A stretch of 13,073 nucleotides of DNA from Akkermansia muciniphila. GTDB taxonomy: Bacteria > Verrucomicrobiota > Verrucomicrobiia > Limisphaerales > SXTU01. Numbering within the stretch: the first letter of the stretch is position 1; each line of letters opens with the position of its first letter. This document shows positions 1 through 7,662 of this stretch, piece by piece. The position numbers and the translations under genes are program-made. The notes beneath the pieces are model-generated. The model saw only the letters and a list, made by a program, of their open reading frames with translations, made no database searches and was not told where the DNA came from. The stretch is from positions 1 to 13,073 of the forward strand of contig CAMBZO010000031.1 of assembly GCA_945872195.1 (NCBI GenBank), written 5' to 3'.

Positions 1-663
1 GTTCGTGCCTTCGGTGCGGTCCACGTCAATGCGCAGGATGGACGCGAGCAGGTCGGAGATGTCCTGGCCGGTCTTGCGCAAGTCGTCGGGCGGGTCCGGC
101 TCGGCGGCGTCGCCGGTGGAAATGTAGAGGTAGCCGTCGGGGCCGAAAGCGAGCGTGCAGCCGTTGTGGCCGCCGCCGAGCCACGAGATGATGTGCCGCG
201 CGCTCGCGGGGTCGAGACGAAGCGGGTCGAGCGAGGTGGCGGTGAAGCGCGAGACGCGCGCGCCATCCACTTTGTTGAAGCCCTCAGTGTGGTTGAGGAA
301 AACGAAGCGGTTCGTCGCGAAGCCGGGGTGGAAGGTGAAGCCCAGCGGTCGCGCCGAAGAGCGGAACTCGCGGCAGTCGAGAACGAGGTCGGTGTTCGTC
401 ACGCCCGCGCTCGGGCGGAAGGAAAGGAGCTTGCCGCCCTCCTCCAACACCACCCAGCGGTCACTGCCGGGCTGGCGCATGAAGTCCACGGGTTTGGTGA
501 ATTCGAGCTGTGGGAAGACGCGCTCGACATTGAGCAGCGCGGGTGGGTTCGGCGAGCCGGTGACGCGCGAGGTGGTCCACGGCGTGCGCGGGGCGGCGGA
601 GGCGGCGCAGGCGAGGAGGAAAACGAGTGTGAAGGACGGACGGAGTTTCAATGGGCCGCTCAT
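1..663 (-). CDS. PQQ-dependent sugar dehydrogenase-like secreted protein (partial, C-terminus beyond window)
   Basis: The minus-strand frame runs open from an ATG at 663 to the window edge (221 codons). An in-frame TAA lies at 681-679 with no other ATG between, so this start is well supported. Residues 1-24 form an export signal: basic residues K6 and R8, a hydrophobic core, then an Ala-rich cleavage region. LLAC at 16-19 could instead be a lipobox. The rest matches the beta-propeller of soluble glucose/sorbosone dehydrogenase-like proteins: GFTFHPGF near 108-115, GGGHNGCTLAFGPDGYLYIS at 163-182 followed by TGD, and LLASILRIDVD at 205-215. Such enzymes oxidise sugars in the periplasm with PQQ. 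In this phylum they often carry a C-terminal cytochrome c domain, which would lie outside the window. It is 48 bp downstream of the pseudopilin gene on the same strand and may be co-transcribed. The family is fairly sure, the substrate unknown. Confidence 0.85.
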   Translation of the reverse strand, partial: MSGPLKLRPSFTLVFLLACAASAAPRTPWTTSRVTGSPNPPALLNVERVFPQLEFTKPVDFMRQPGSDRWVVLEEGGKLLSFRPSAGVTNTDLVLDCREFRSSARPLGFTFHPGFATNRFVFLNHTEGFNKVDGARVSRFTATSLDPLRLDPASARHIISWLGGGHNGCTLAFGPDGYLYISTGDAAEPDPPDDLRKTGQDISDLLASILRIDVDRTEGTN

Positions 664-711
664 GTGTCGGGCGGCTTTTTAGTCCGTCGGGGTGCGCTTG
701 GCGAGCGGGGA

Positions 712-1551
712 CTACTGGTAGTTCAGCCCACTGGCCATGCGGAGGGAGTCCACGTCATTCACGCCGACGTTGAAGGAGCCCGCCGGGTTAGCGGTGGCGG
801 AGGTTCGGTAAGTGGGATGTGTCATGTCGTTGTATTGCTGGGTGACTCGGATAAAGGCGCCCTTCCAGACGTAGTTTTCCACATGACCGTCCGCGAAAGA
901 AATGGCTGCCCCGTTGTTGTGCCGGCCGGCCGGCGGGTTCCAAGTGGTCCAAGTGCCGGTGACGGTGAGGTCGGTCATCGAGCGAATGCCAGCCGCACCG
1001 TTGTCGATGCTCACGGGATTCTCTTCGAGGAAGATGATCACGTCCGATGGCTTGAGAATATCCGTCAACCGCTTTGCCCCGGCCGGAACGACAGAACAGT
1101 TGATCCCCACGGACATTGCGTAGGACCGGTGATGGGCAACCCCGATGGTGCCAGCGATGGTCTTGGCCCGAGTGCCGGGACAGACGTAAATCTTCTCGGT
1201 TTTATGGTAGGGGAAAAGAATGCCGTTGCGGATTTCGTTGGTGTAGTTGGGGCCACCAAGCTGGACGTTGCCTTGAATCCACGCGTTCGGCTCGGCGGAA
1301 GTCGAGGCAGTTGGGCTGTTGTTGTTGGAGACGATTTTGTCCTCGTGGTCGCCACCGTAAAGGATGATGGCCAGTTGGAGCTGCTTGAGGCTGTTCAGGC
1401 ACTGGGTGCCCTGCGCCTTCGTCTTCGCCTTGCCCAACGCCGGCAGGAGCATCCCCGCCAATATCGCGATGATGGCGATGACGACGAGCAGTTCGATGAG
1501 CGTGAAGCCGGCTGGGCGACGAGGGCGGGCGGCGAAGCGGGTTGCTTTCAT
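712..1551 (-). CDS. Type II secretion-like pseudopilin, H-X9-DG family
   Basis: This 279-residue protein begins with a basic leader (R5, R9, R11, R12) followed by GFTLIELLVVIAIIAIL from residue 15. That is the classic prepilin cleavage/methylation site: cleavage after G15, N-methylation of F16, and the conserved Glu at E20 (position 5 of the mature protein). The hydrophobic helix covers about 16-38. H211 followed nine residues later by D221-G222 gives the H-X9-DG signature of a pseudopilin family greatly expanded in Verrucomicrobia and Planctomycetes. In that family DUF1559-type or prepilin-like proteins are exported and anchored through the N-terminal helix. The role of the family is poorly known; surface or secretion pseudopilus subunits are plausible. 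No Shine-Dalgarno sequence precedes the ATG. A good promoter lies 30-58 bases upstream. The sugar dehydrogenase gene follows after 48 bp. Confidence 0.93.
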   Translation of the reverse strand: MKATRFAARPRRPAGFTLIELLVVIAIIAILAGMLLPALGKAKTKAQGTQCLNSLKQLQLAIILYGGDHEDKIVSNNNSPTASTSAEPNAWIQGNVQLGGPNYTNEIRNGILFPYHKTEKIYVCPGTRAKTIAGTIGVAHHRSYAMSVGINCSVVPAGAKRLTDILKPSDVIIFLEENPVSIDNGAAGIRSMTDLTVTGTWTTWNPPAGRHNNGAAISFADGHVENYVWKGAFIRVTQQYNDMTHPTYRTSATANPAGSFNVGVNDVDSLRMASGLNYQ

Positions 1552-1580
1552 GGGACTTGGTTAAGTTGTGAAGCGGGCTA

Positions 1581-1609
1581 CTTATCCGGCGAAGCCGCGC
1601 GCTTGTCAA
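1581..1609 (-). promoter_or_regulatory. Sigma70-like promoter of the pseudopilin gene
   Basis: On the minus strand a perfect TTGACA (1609-1604) is followed by a 17-base spacer and GATAAG (1586-1581), which matches four of six bases of the -10 consensus. Transcription would start near 1574, about 23 bases before the pseudopilin ATG at 1551. The site lies in the 90-bp gap between that gene and the divergently oriented threonine aldolase gene. No comparably good promoter was seen for the plus-strand gene. Confidence 0.55.
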
Positions 1610-1641
1610 TTCGCCGCCCGCCCGCCCATCCTCCGCTCACC

Positions 1642-2727
1642 ATGCACACTGCTCGCCGCCACTTCGCCAGTGACAACTACGCCGGCATCTGCCCGGAGGC
1701 CTGGCAGGCGCTCGAGAAATCCAATCACGGCCACGCGCCCAGCTACGGCGACGACCCGTGGACCGCCGAGGCCGCCGACCTGCTCCGCGAGACGTTCGAG
1801 ATGGAGTGCGAAGTGTTCTTCGTCTTCAACGGCACCGCCGCGAATTCCCTCTCGCTCGCGTCGCTCGGCCAGTCCTACCACAGCGTCCTCTGCCACGAGA
1901 CGGCGCACGTGGAGACGGATGAGTGCGGCGCGCCGGAGTTCTTCAGCAACGGGATGAAGGTGCTCACGCTGCCCGGTGCGGATGGGAAGATTGACCCCGC
2001 CGGCATCGAGCGGCTGGTGAAGAAGCGTTCCGACGTGCATTACCCCAAGCCGCGCGCGGTGAGCGTCACGCAAGCCACGGAGCTAGGCACGGTGTATTCC
2101 CCGGCGGACCTGAAAGCGATTTGGGCGAAGACAAAACAGCTCGGCCTCAAGCTGCACATGGACGGCGCGCGCTTCGCGAATGCCGTCGCGTCGCTCGGCT
2201 GCAAGCCGCGCGAGGTGACGTGGGAGGCGGGCGTGGATGTGCTCTGCTTCGGCGGCACGAAGAACGGCTCACCTGTGGGCGACGCTGTGGTGTTCTTCAA
2301 CCGCGAGCTGGCGCACGAGTTCGACTACCGCTGCAAGCAGTCCGGCCAGCTCGCCTCGAAGATGCGTTTCCTCTCCGCGCCGTGGGTGGGGATGCTCAAG
2401 GGGGGCGCGTGGCTGCGACACGCCGGACACGCGAACGCGATGGCCACGTTGCTGCGCGATGAGTTGGTAGTTCTGCCCGAGCTGCGGCTCATGTTCCCGC
2501 GCGAGGCGAACGCGGTCTTCATCGAGATGCCGCCCTGGCTCATCGTCGCGCTGCGGGCGGTGGGCTGGAAGTTTTACACCTTCATCGGCCAAGGCGGTTG
2601 TCGCCTGATGTGCGCGTGGGACACGACGGAGGCCGACGTGCGCGCGTTCGTGGCCGATGTGAAGCGCCTGCTGGTCGAGGCGCCGAAGGACATTCCGGTC
2701 GGTGCGACGAATCATCGGAAGCTGTAG
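1642..2727 (+). CDS. ltaE: Low-specificity threonine aldolase (beta-eliminating lyase family)
   Basis: This 361-residue PLP enzyme of fold type I cleaves threonine or allo-threonine to glycine and acetaldehyde in the cytoplasm. The family pattern is complete: FASDNYAG at 8-15, NGTAANSLSL at 63-72 for cofactor phosphate binding, the CHETAHVETDE segment at 84-94 with the ring-stacking His, LHMDGARFANA at 171-181 with the cofactor-contacting Asp174 and Arg177, and CFGGTKNG at 202-209 with Lys207 as the Schiff-base lysine. Length fits the family (about 330-360). The frame stays open far upstream, to position 166, but that part overlaps the two minus-strand genes and has no homology-like content. 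The ATG at 1642, directly before the conserved N-terminus, is therefore chosen. No Shine-Dalgarno sequence is visible. The following gene starts 74 bp downstream. Confidence 0.92.
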   Translation: MHTARRHFASDNYAGICPEAWQALEKSNHGHAPSYGDDPWTAEAADLLRETFEMECEVFFVFNGTAANSLSLASLGQSYHSVLCHETAHVETDECGAPEFFSNGMKVLTLPGADGKIDPAGIERLVKKRSDVHYPKPRAVSVTQATELGTVYSPADLKAIWAKTKQLGLKLHMDGARFANAVASLGCKPREVTWEAGVDVLCFGGTKNGSPVGDAVVFFNRELAHEFDYRCKQSGQLASKMRFLSAPWVGMLKGGAWLRHAGHANAMATLLRDELVVLPELRLMFPREANAVFIEMPPWLIVALRAVGWKFYTFIGQGGCRLMCAWDTTEADVRAFVADVKRLLVEAPKDIPVGATNHRKL

Positions 2728-2801
2728 TCGCCGCGAGGTAGCCGCCGAGTCATTTTGGAAATTCAGCTTCCCGCCTCCCGGCCCACTGCTACTTTGTCGT
2801 C

Positions 2802-3272
2802 GTGCCGCTGCTCCGCATCTTGGTGGATGGCTTCAGCCTCCTGCATGCCTGGCCGGAACTGGCCGAAGGCCGGGCGCGCCATTCCGCCGCCGCGCGCGAG
2901 GCGCTCATTCAGGAACTCACGCAGTATCACGACGCCACGGGCACGCCGGTCACCATCTTCTTCGACGGCGCGGGCGCGCCCAAGGGCACGCCGCAGGCGC
3001 ATTCCACGCGCGAGGTCGAGGTGCTCTACTCGCGCGCGGGCCAGACGGCGGACGACATGATCGAGCGCGCCGCCTACCGCCTGAGCCAACTCGGCGAGGT
3101 GCTCGTGATCACCAACGACTTCGCCGAGCGCGATACGGTTAATTCCTTTGGAGGAATGGCGCAAAGCTGCGAGAATTTCCTACGCATGATGGGCGAAGCC
3201 AACCGCGACATGGCATTGGATTTGAAGGAACTCAACCGGCGCGAACGCTCGCGGTTCAAACAACCACGCTGA
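2802..3272 (+). CDS. NYN-domain endoribonuclease, YacP/Rae1-like
   Basis: This 156-residue protein starts with GTG at 2802. It resembles the YacP family of PIN-like NYN nucleases. ILVDGFSLLHAWPEL at 6-20 holds the first acidic residue (Asp9). IFFDGAG at 52-58 is the second strand. QTADDMIE at 81-88 carries the central acidic pair D84/D85, and VITNDFAER at 102-110 carries Asp106. These acidic residues would coordinate a metal for RNA cleavage. In Bacillus, Rae1 of this family cuts mRNA in the ribosomal A site. Whether this homologue does the same is inference. Length is close to the family norm of about 165-170. The gene stands between the threonine aldolase and a membrane protein in the same direction, with 69 bp and a separate promoter before the latter, so a functional link is not evident. 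Confidence 0.82.
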   Translation: MPLLRILVDGFSLLHAWPELAEGRARHSAAAREALIQELTQYHDATGTPVTIFFDGAGAPKGTPQAHSTREVEVLYSRAGQTADDMIERAAYRLSQLGEVLVITNDFAERDTVNSFGGMAQSCENFLRMMGEANRDMALDLKELNRRERSRFKQPR

Positions 3273-3301
3273 CGAGAGCAGCCGTTGACCGGATAAACCC
3301 A

Positions 3302-3330
3302 TTGAACTCCCCTTGCTGCGCTCCTATAGT
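3302..3330 (+). promoter_or_regulatory. Sigma70-like promoter before the EamA-like gene
   Basis: TTGAAC (3302-3307) and TATAGT (3325-3330) are separated by exactly 17 bases. The -10 box matches five of six consensus bases and the -35 box four of six. Initiation would fall near 3337, leaving only about five bases before the ATG at 3342, so the transcript may be nearly leaderless. No Shine-Dalgarno sequence is present, which fits. Confidence 0.5.
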
Positions 3331-3341
3331 CGGCCCTCTTT

Positions 3342-3899
3342 ATGGGCACTGAAAATACAGCGGGACCGGGCATGGCGTGGCTGGGTTGGGCGATGCTGAC
3401 GGTCGTTTCCTGGGGCGTCTATGGCGTCTTCCTCCACACCGGCGCGATGGGCATGGCGGACCCCGCCAACGGGCGCATCAAGGCGTTTCTCTTCGTGGGC
3501 GTGGCCTACTTCCTCACCGCCGTGCTCGCGCCGCTGGCCATCCTCGCGCTCAACGGCGCGTCGTGGGACTTCCCGGCCAAGGGCCTGTGGTGGTCGCTCA
3601 TCGCGGGCATCGTCGGCGCGATCGGCGCGCTGGGCGTGCTGCTGGCCTTCGGCGCGAAGGGCACGCCCGCCGTGGTGATGTCCATCGTCTTCGCAGGCGC
3701 GCCGGTGGTGAACGCGCTCTACGCCCTCGTTACGCACCCGCCGGCGGGCGGCTGGGGTGCGGTGAAACCTCTTTTCTGGGTGGGCATCCTACTGGCCGCG
3801 CTGGGCGGGACGCTCGTGACTTTCTACAAACCCGCGCCCCCCGCGCCGCAAAAGGCCGCCGTCACGGCCCCGGCGGAACCGCAACCGCCGGGGAAATGA
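3342..3899 (+). CDS. Five-helix EamA/DMT-type membrane protein
   Basis: This 185-residue integral membrane protein has five predicted helices at about 12-32, 47-70, 82-103, 108-130 and 143-162, ending in a Pro/Ala-rich tail (164-185). The helix pattern, Gly/Ala-rich packing and the segment GTPAVVMSIVFAGAPVVNAL (107-126) resemble one repeat of the drug/metabolite transporter superfamily. A typical EamA transporter has ten helices in two repeats, so this is half size and would have to pair as a dimer if it transports anything. No substrate can be read from the sequence. The ATG at 3342 sits just downstream of a good promoter. The next gene begins 158 bp later, after two large inverted repeats, so the membrane protein probably forms its own transcription unit. 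Assignment to the DMT superfamily is moderate; the membrane nature is sure. Confidence 0.75.
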   Translation: MGTENTAGPGMAWLGWAMLTVVSWGVYGVFLHTGAMGMADPANGRIKAFLFVGVAYFLTAVLAPLAILALNGASWDFPAKGLWWSLIAGIVGAIGALGVLLAFGAKGTPAVVMSIVFAGAPVVNALYALVTHPPAGGWGAVKPLFWVGILLAALGGTLVTFYKPAPPAPQKAAVTAPAEPQPPGK

Positions 3900-3913
3900 A
3901 TCGCAGATGACTT

Positions 3914-3977
3914 GCCACCAAAAGGCACAGAAGGCGCAAAGAGATTTCCTCTTCGCGCCTTTTGCGTTTTTGGTGGC
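3914..3977. repeat. Imperfect inverted repeat with approximately 30-base arms
   Basis: The left arm (3914-3943) and right arm (3949-3977) are near reverse complements. Both outer ends read GCCACCAAAA, and the inner parts share AAGGCGC and AGAG around a five-base loop. The A/T-rich CCACCAAAAGGCACAGAAGG style resembles dispersed intergenic palindromes that I recall from several environmental bacterial genomes. It begins 15 bases after the EamA-like gene and could fold into a long hairpin that also ends that transcript, though it lacks a classical U-tract. Confidence 0.7.
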
Positions 3978-3987
3978 TGTTGAAACT

Positions 3988-4049
3988 AACCGCTGACCTG
4001 CACTAATGAAGACAACCGAAGCGACTGCCATTAGTGCAGGTCAGTGGTT
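3988..4049. repeat. 21-base inverted repeat directly before the ligase start
   Basis: Bases 3988-4008 and 4029-4049 are reverse complements over 21 positions with a single mismatch (G3992 against T4045), which in RNA would be a G-U wobble. The loop is 20 bases. The core of the right arm reads CATTAGTGCAGGTCAG. The stem ends eight bases before the GTG start of the acyl-CoA ligase gene, so if transcribed it would sit on the ribosome landing site. It could be a mobile or dispersed repeat, an operator, or a translation-controlling hairpin; the sequence does not decide. Confidence 0.75.
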
Positions 4050-4057
4050 GAAATCGA

Positions 4058-5317
<1,260 letters not shown>

Positions 5318-5334
5318 TTCAAAGCGCGATCGGC

Positions 5335-5350
5335 CGCCCCCGTTCGGGCG
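5335..5350 (+). terminator. Weak hairpin after the ligase gene
   Basis: CGCCC (5335-5339) pairs with GGGCG (5346-5350) around a six-base loop, 17 bases after the ligase stop. There is no T-run behind it, only a pyrimidine-rich ACCTTCCT, so termination here is only possible, not established. Confidence 0.2.
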
Positions 5351-5396
5351 ACCTTCCTAGGCTGAATGTTTTTTCCACGTCTGCGTCGTATTCACC

Positions 5397-5414
5397 GCGC
5401 CGCTAATACGGCGC
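5397..5414 (+). repeat. Short palindrome upstream of the rhodanese gene
   Basis: GCGCCG (5397-5402) and CGGCGC (5409-5414) are perfect inverted repeats around CTAATA. The site lies 31 bases before the rhodanese ATG, with an unstructured A/C-rich leader (5415-5444) and no Shine-Dalgarno sequence in between. It could be an operator or a leader hairpin. Confidence 0.35.
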
Positions 5415-5444
5415 ATCAACAAAACAAACAACAAACCCTGTATC

Positions 5445-5831
5445 ATGAAGAAACTGTTCGCACTGTTCGCCGCTACCCTCATCGCCGGTTCCGCCTTCGC
5501 CGGCGAGTTCCCCGACATCAGCATCTCCGACCTCAAGAAGGCCATCGCCGACAAGAAGGTCACCGTCATTGACGTGATGGGCACCGGTTCCTACAAGGCC
5601 AAGCACGTCCCCGGCGCGATCGACTTCGCCGCGGTGAAGGCCGACTTCGCCAAGTCCCTCCCGGCGGACAAGAACGCCCTCGTCGTCGCCTACTGCGGCG
5701 GCCCGAGCTGCAAGGCCTACCAGGCCGCCGCCAACGCGGCTGAGAAGCTCGGCTACAAGAACATCAAGCACCTCTCCGCCGGCATCTCCGGCTGGGTCGC
5801 CGCCAATGAGAAGACCGAGAAGGCCAACTAA
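5445..5831 (+). CDS. Exported single-domain rhodanese-like sulfurtransferase
   Basis: This 128-residue protein begins with a clear Sec signal peptide: MKK, a hydrophobic core, and cleavage after AFA at residue 19. The mature part is one rhodanese domain of about 105 residues. VTVIDVMGTGSY (39-50) is the start of the domain with Asp43, KHVPGAID (53-60) is the HIPGA-type motif, YCGGPSCKAYQAA (83-95) is the active-site loop with the likely persulfide-forming Cys84, and HLSAGISGW ends the fold. Such proteins move sulfane sulfur between donors and thiol or cyanide acceptors. A second cysteine, Cys89, sits in the active loop and might form a disulfide with Cys84. The gene stands alone: 127 bp follow the ligase gene, and a strong terminator closes it. 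The mature protein would act in the periplasm. The family is sure; the physiological sulfur substrate is not. Confidence 0.92.
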   Translation: MKKLFALFAATLIAGSAFAGEFPDISISDLKKAIADKKVTVIDVMGTGSYKAKHVPGAIDFAAVKADFAKSLPADKNALVVAYCGGPSCKAYQAAANAAEKLGYKNIKHLSAGISGWVAANEKTEKAN

Positions 5832-5848
5832 GCCCCGGTAACGATTCC

Positions 5849-5887
5849 AAAGCGCCCCGTGTTTACGCACGGGGCGCTTTTGCTTTT
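5849..5887 (+). terminator. Rho-independent terminator after the rhodanese gene
   Basis: A perfect 13-base stem (AAAGCGCCCCGTG at 5849-5861 with its complement at 5868-5880) encloses a six-base loop and is followed by TGCTTTT. It starts 17 bases after the stop codon and isolates the rhodanese gene from the tol cluster. Confidence 0.92.
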
Positions 5888-5909
5888 GGCGGAGTGAGAG
5901 ACTGGGAAA

Positions 5910-5957
5910 GTGAGCAGGTGATGAGGAGCGCGCTGCTCCGCTTTATCGCTTTCTCAC
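5910..5957. repeat. Imperfect palindrome upstream of tolQ
   Basis: GGAGC (5925-5929) and GCTCC (5935-5939) form the core of an imperfect inverted repeat whose outer ends are GTGAG (5910-5914) and CTCAC (5953-5957), with partial pairing between. It lies in the 258-bp gap between the rhodanese terminator and tolQ, which otherwise holds only the possible promoter at 6026-6054. It may be a degenerate dispersed repeat. Confidence 0.35.
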
Positions 5958-6025
5958 CTACTCATCAAACAGCGGGAGCACGCGTCCCTTTCTCACGTCT
6001 GACCTCCGTATGCGACACGTTTGCT

Positions 6026-6054
6026 TTGACCGCGCCGCCGCCGGGCGTTACACC
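6026..6054 (+). promoter_or_regulatory. Possible promoter of the tol-pal-tat cluster
   Basis: TTGACC (6026-6031, five of six consensus bases) is followed by 17 bases and TACACC (6049-6054, only three of six). Initiation near 6061 would leave a leader of about 29 bases before the tolQ ATG. The spacing and -35 are good, the -10 poor. Confidence 0.35.
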
Positions 6055-6089
6055 AAACCCGTCATTGCTCTCCCAGTTGCTGTTGCTCC

Positions 6090-6806
6090 ATGAACTTACC
6101 GCTCTACATCCTCGCCGCGGGGACGAATTCCCAGATCACCTACATCTGGGAGAAGGCCACGATCGAGGCAAAGGTCATCATCGTCTTCCTGGTGATCTTC
6201 TCCATGTTCGCGTGGTCCATCATGGTCTCCAAAAGCCTGCAGATGCGCCGCGCCCGTCGGCTCAACGACCTTTTCATGTCCGAGTTCCGCGCGCAGAAGG
6301 CTGTGCTGGACATCCATGACCGACGCGTGCAGGTCGAGGGCTGCCCGCTCTTCATCGTGTATCAGGAGGGCTGCATGGAGACCGATGCGCGGCTGAAACA
6401 ACCCGATGGTTCGCGCAAGAAGCACGTCTCCCTCAAGTCCATGGAGCACATCAAGCGCACGATGGAGAGCGCCGTCGCGCGCGAAGCTCTCGCGCTGGAG
6501 TCCGGCATCATCCTGCTCGCGCTGGCGGTCAGCGGCGCGCCCTTCCTCGGACTGCTCGGCACCGTGTGGGGCGTGATGGATACCTTCGCCGGAGTGGCGC
6601 AAGCCGGCCGGGCAGACCTCGCCGCGATGGCTCCCGGCGTGGCCGCCGCGCTCATCACCACCGTCGCCGGCCTGCTCGTGGCGATCCCCTCGATGTTTGG
6701 CTACAACTGGCTCGTGCACAACCTCCGCGTCCAGACCGTCGAGCTGGACAACTTCGCGCAAGAGCTGGCGTCGAAACTCGAGACCGAGTTCCTCAAGGAT
6801 GACTGA
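6090..6806 (+). CDS. tolQ: TolQ/ExbB-type proton channel protein
   Basis: This 238-residue inner-membrane protein belongs to the MotA/TolQ/ExbB family. With TolR it forms the proton-driven motor of the Tol-Pal system that helps constrict the outer membrane at division. TM1 lies at about 28-47, a long cytoplasmic loop follows (48-136), TM2 covers about 138-162 and TM3 about 183-201. TM2 carries the hallmark GLLGTVWGVMDTF (154-166), in which Thr158 corresponds to the polar channel-lining threonine. The AAMAPGVAAALITTVAGLLV stretch before and within TM3 is equally typical. Length matches E. coli TolQ (230). TolQ rather than ExbB is chosen because tolR, tolA, tolB and pal follow. There is no ybgC-like gene before it. 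The 3' end overlaps the next gene by eight bases, so translation is probably coupled. Confidence 0.93.
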   Translation: MNLPLYILAAGTNSQITYIWEKATIEAKVIIVFLVIFSMFAWSIMVSKSLQMRRARRLNDLFMSEFRAQKAVLDIHDRRVQVEGCPLFIVYQEGCMETDARLKQPDGSRKKHVSLKSMEHIKRTMESAVAREALALESGIILLALAVSGAPFLGLLGTVWGVMDTFAGVAQAGRADLAAMAPGVAAALITTVAGLLVAIPSMFGYNWLVHNLRVQTVELDNFAQELASKLETEFLKDD

Positions 6807-7176
6807 CGAGAAGGACATCGCGCAGCCGCCCACGGCGCAGCGGGACATGCCTGTCCACTGCTCGAAGTGCGACGTCTTCAACGAACGCGCCGCTTCGGTG
6901 TGCATTTCCTGCGGGGCGCACTTGCGGCTGAAATGCAAAAAGTGCGGCGCAGCTAACCTGCGCACCGCGAGCCGTTGCAACAGGTGCCATCAACTCCTCC
7001 GAGTCGGCGGCTTGGACTTCAGCCTGTTCAAGATCAAGTTCAAGCGCCGGCACTGGCGCTGGAGCCGATTGAAACGGCGATTCCAGCGTTGGAAAGGCCC
7101 GGCCGTCCTCTTGCTGGTCCTTGCAATCATCGTCTGGCTGATGAGCGGCGGCGCCCAAATATTCGGCACTGAATGA
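6799..7176 (+). CDS. Double-zinc-ribbon single-pass membrane protein inside the tol cluster
   Basis: This small protein (125 residues from the ATG at 6799) overlaps the tolQ end by eight bases and the tolR start by four (ATGA), so all three are probably translated together. Four CxxC pairs at C21/C24, C35/C38, C46/C49 and C60/C63 make two tandem zinc ribbons. A very basic, Trp-rich segment follows (78-99, with HWRWSRLKRRFQRWK), then one hydrophobic helix (101-115) and a short tail. By the positive-inside rule the zinc ribbons face the cytoplasm. The frame stays open upstream inside tolQ, but the ATG at 6799 is preferred because the upstream part is a shadow of tolQ. Such a protein is not part of the classical Tol system and I do not recognise a named family. 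It could be an assembly or regulatory partner of the TolQR motor. Confidence 0.8.
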   Translation: MTDEKDIAQPPTAQRDMPVHCSKCDVFNERAASVCISCGAHLRLKCKKCGAANLRTASRCNRCHQLLRVGGLDFSLFKIKFKRRHWRWSRLKRRFQRWKGPAVLLLVLAIIVWLMSGGAQIFGTE

Positions 7177-7592
7177 GACGCTTCTCCCAACGCAACTCCC
7201 TCGTGACGTTGAGCGAAATCAACATCACGCCGCTGCTCGACCTCGCGTTCGTGCTGCTCGTCATCTTCATCATCACCACGCCGATGCTGGAAGGCTCGCT
7301 GGACATGAACCTGCCCGGCCAGAGCACCCGGGCGGAGGTTCGCCCGCCCAAGGTCGAGGACATCCGCACCGTGGAGATTGACCGCGCCGGAAACTTCCGC
7401 CTGCAGAAACGCCCTCTGTCGCTCGACCAAGTCGAGGCCCAGCTCGTCGCCGACTTCCGCGCGAATCCAAACCTCATCATCCGTGTGCGCGGCGACAAGG
7501 ACGGCAAGCTCGACCACGCGATGCAACTGCTCGACCGCTGCACCCGGCGCGGGATGACGCAGGTGAGCTTCAGCACGGAGTTGAAGCAATGA
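7173..7592 (+). CDS. tolR: TolR/ExbD-type motor subunit
   Basis: This 139-residue protein has a short basic cytoplasmic N-terminus and one helix at about 21-39 with the motif NITPLLDLAFVLLVIFIITT. Asp23 is the single membrane-buried acid that carries protons in TolR and ExbD. A periplasmic domain of about 100 residues follows, with VEIDRAGNFRLQKRPLSLDQ (67-86) and the IIRVRGDKDGKLDHAMQLLD segment (about 101-120) typical of the family. Length matches E. coli TolR (142). It works with TolQ in energising TolA. The start overlaps the stop of the zinc-ribbon gene as ATGA. Downstream, 126 bp with a repeat-like element separate it from the tolA-like gene. Confidence 0.92.
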   Translation: MRRFSQRNSLVTLSEINITPLLDLAFVLLVIFIITTPMLEGSLDMNLPGQSTRAEVRPPKVEDIRTVEIDRAGNFRLQKRPLSLDQVEAQLVADFRANPNLIIRVRGDKDGKLDHAMQLLDRCTRRGMTQVSFSTELKQ

Positions 7593-7596
7593 GGAG

Positions 7597-7662
7597 CGGG
7601 AAGCAATCAGCGGTCAGCCGTCAGCCGGAGAAAAAGCCGGGAGTGCGACGCTTCGCTTCCCG
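7597..7662. repeat. Inverted-repeat element with heptanucleotide repeats between tolR and tolA
   Basis: CGGGAAGC (7597-7604) and GCTTCCCG (7655-7662) are perfect 8-base inverted repeats. They enclose three tandem heptamers, TCAGCGG at 7607-7613 and TCAGCCG at 7614-7620 and 7621-7627. The element starts five bases after tolR and occupies half of the only sizeable gap within tolQ-tolB, as if a dispersed repeat had inserted there. A short GCGT tandem repeat follows near 7672-7683. Confidence 0.55.

Noticed and set aside
676..714. Inverted repeat TAGTCC/GGACTA between the two leftmost genes as a terminator
   Set aside because: On the minus strand, where both genes are read, the stem is followed by a run of A and not T, and the loop is 23 bases long.
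166..1641. Long upstream extension of the threonine aldolase frame (492 codons)
   Set aside because: It runs antisense to the sugar dehydrogenase and pseudopilin genes, both of which have clear motifs. The extension is Arg/Gly/Val-rich without domain features, and the aldolase homology begins right at the ATG at 1642.
6096..6980. Minus-strand frame of 294 codons opposite tolQ
   Set aside because: TolQ and the zinc-ribbon protein on the plus strand are clearly real; the antisense frame shows no domain or start signal.
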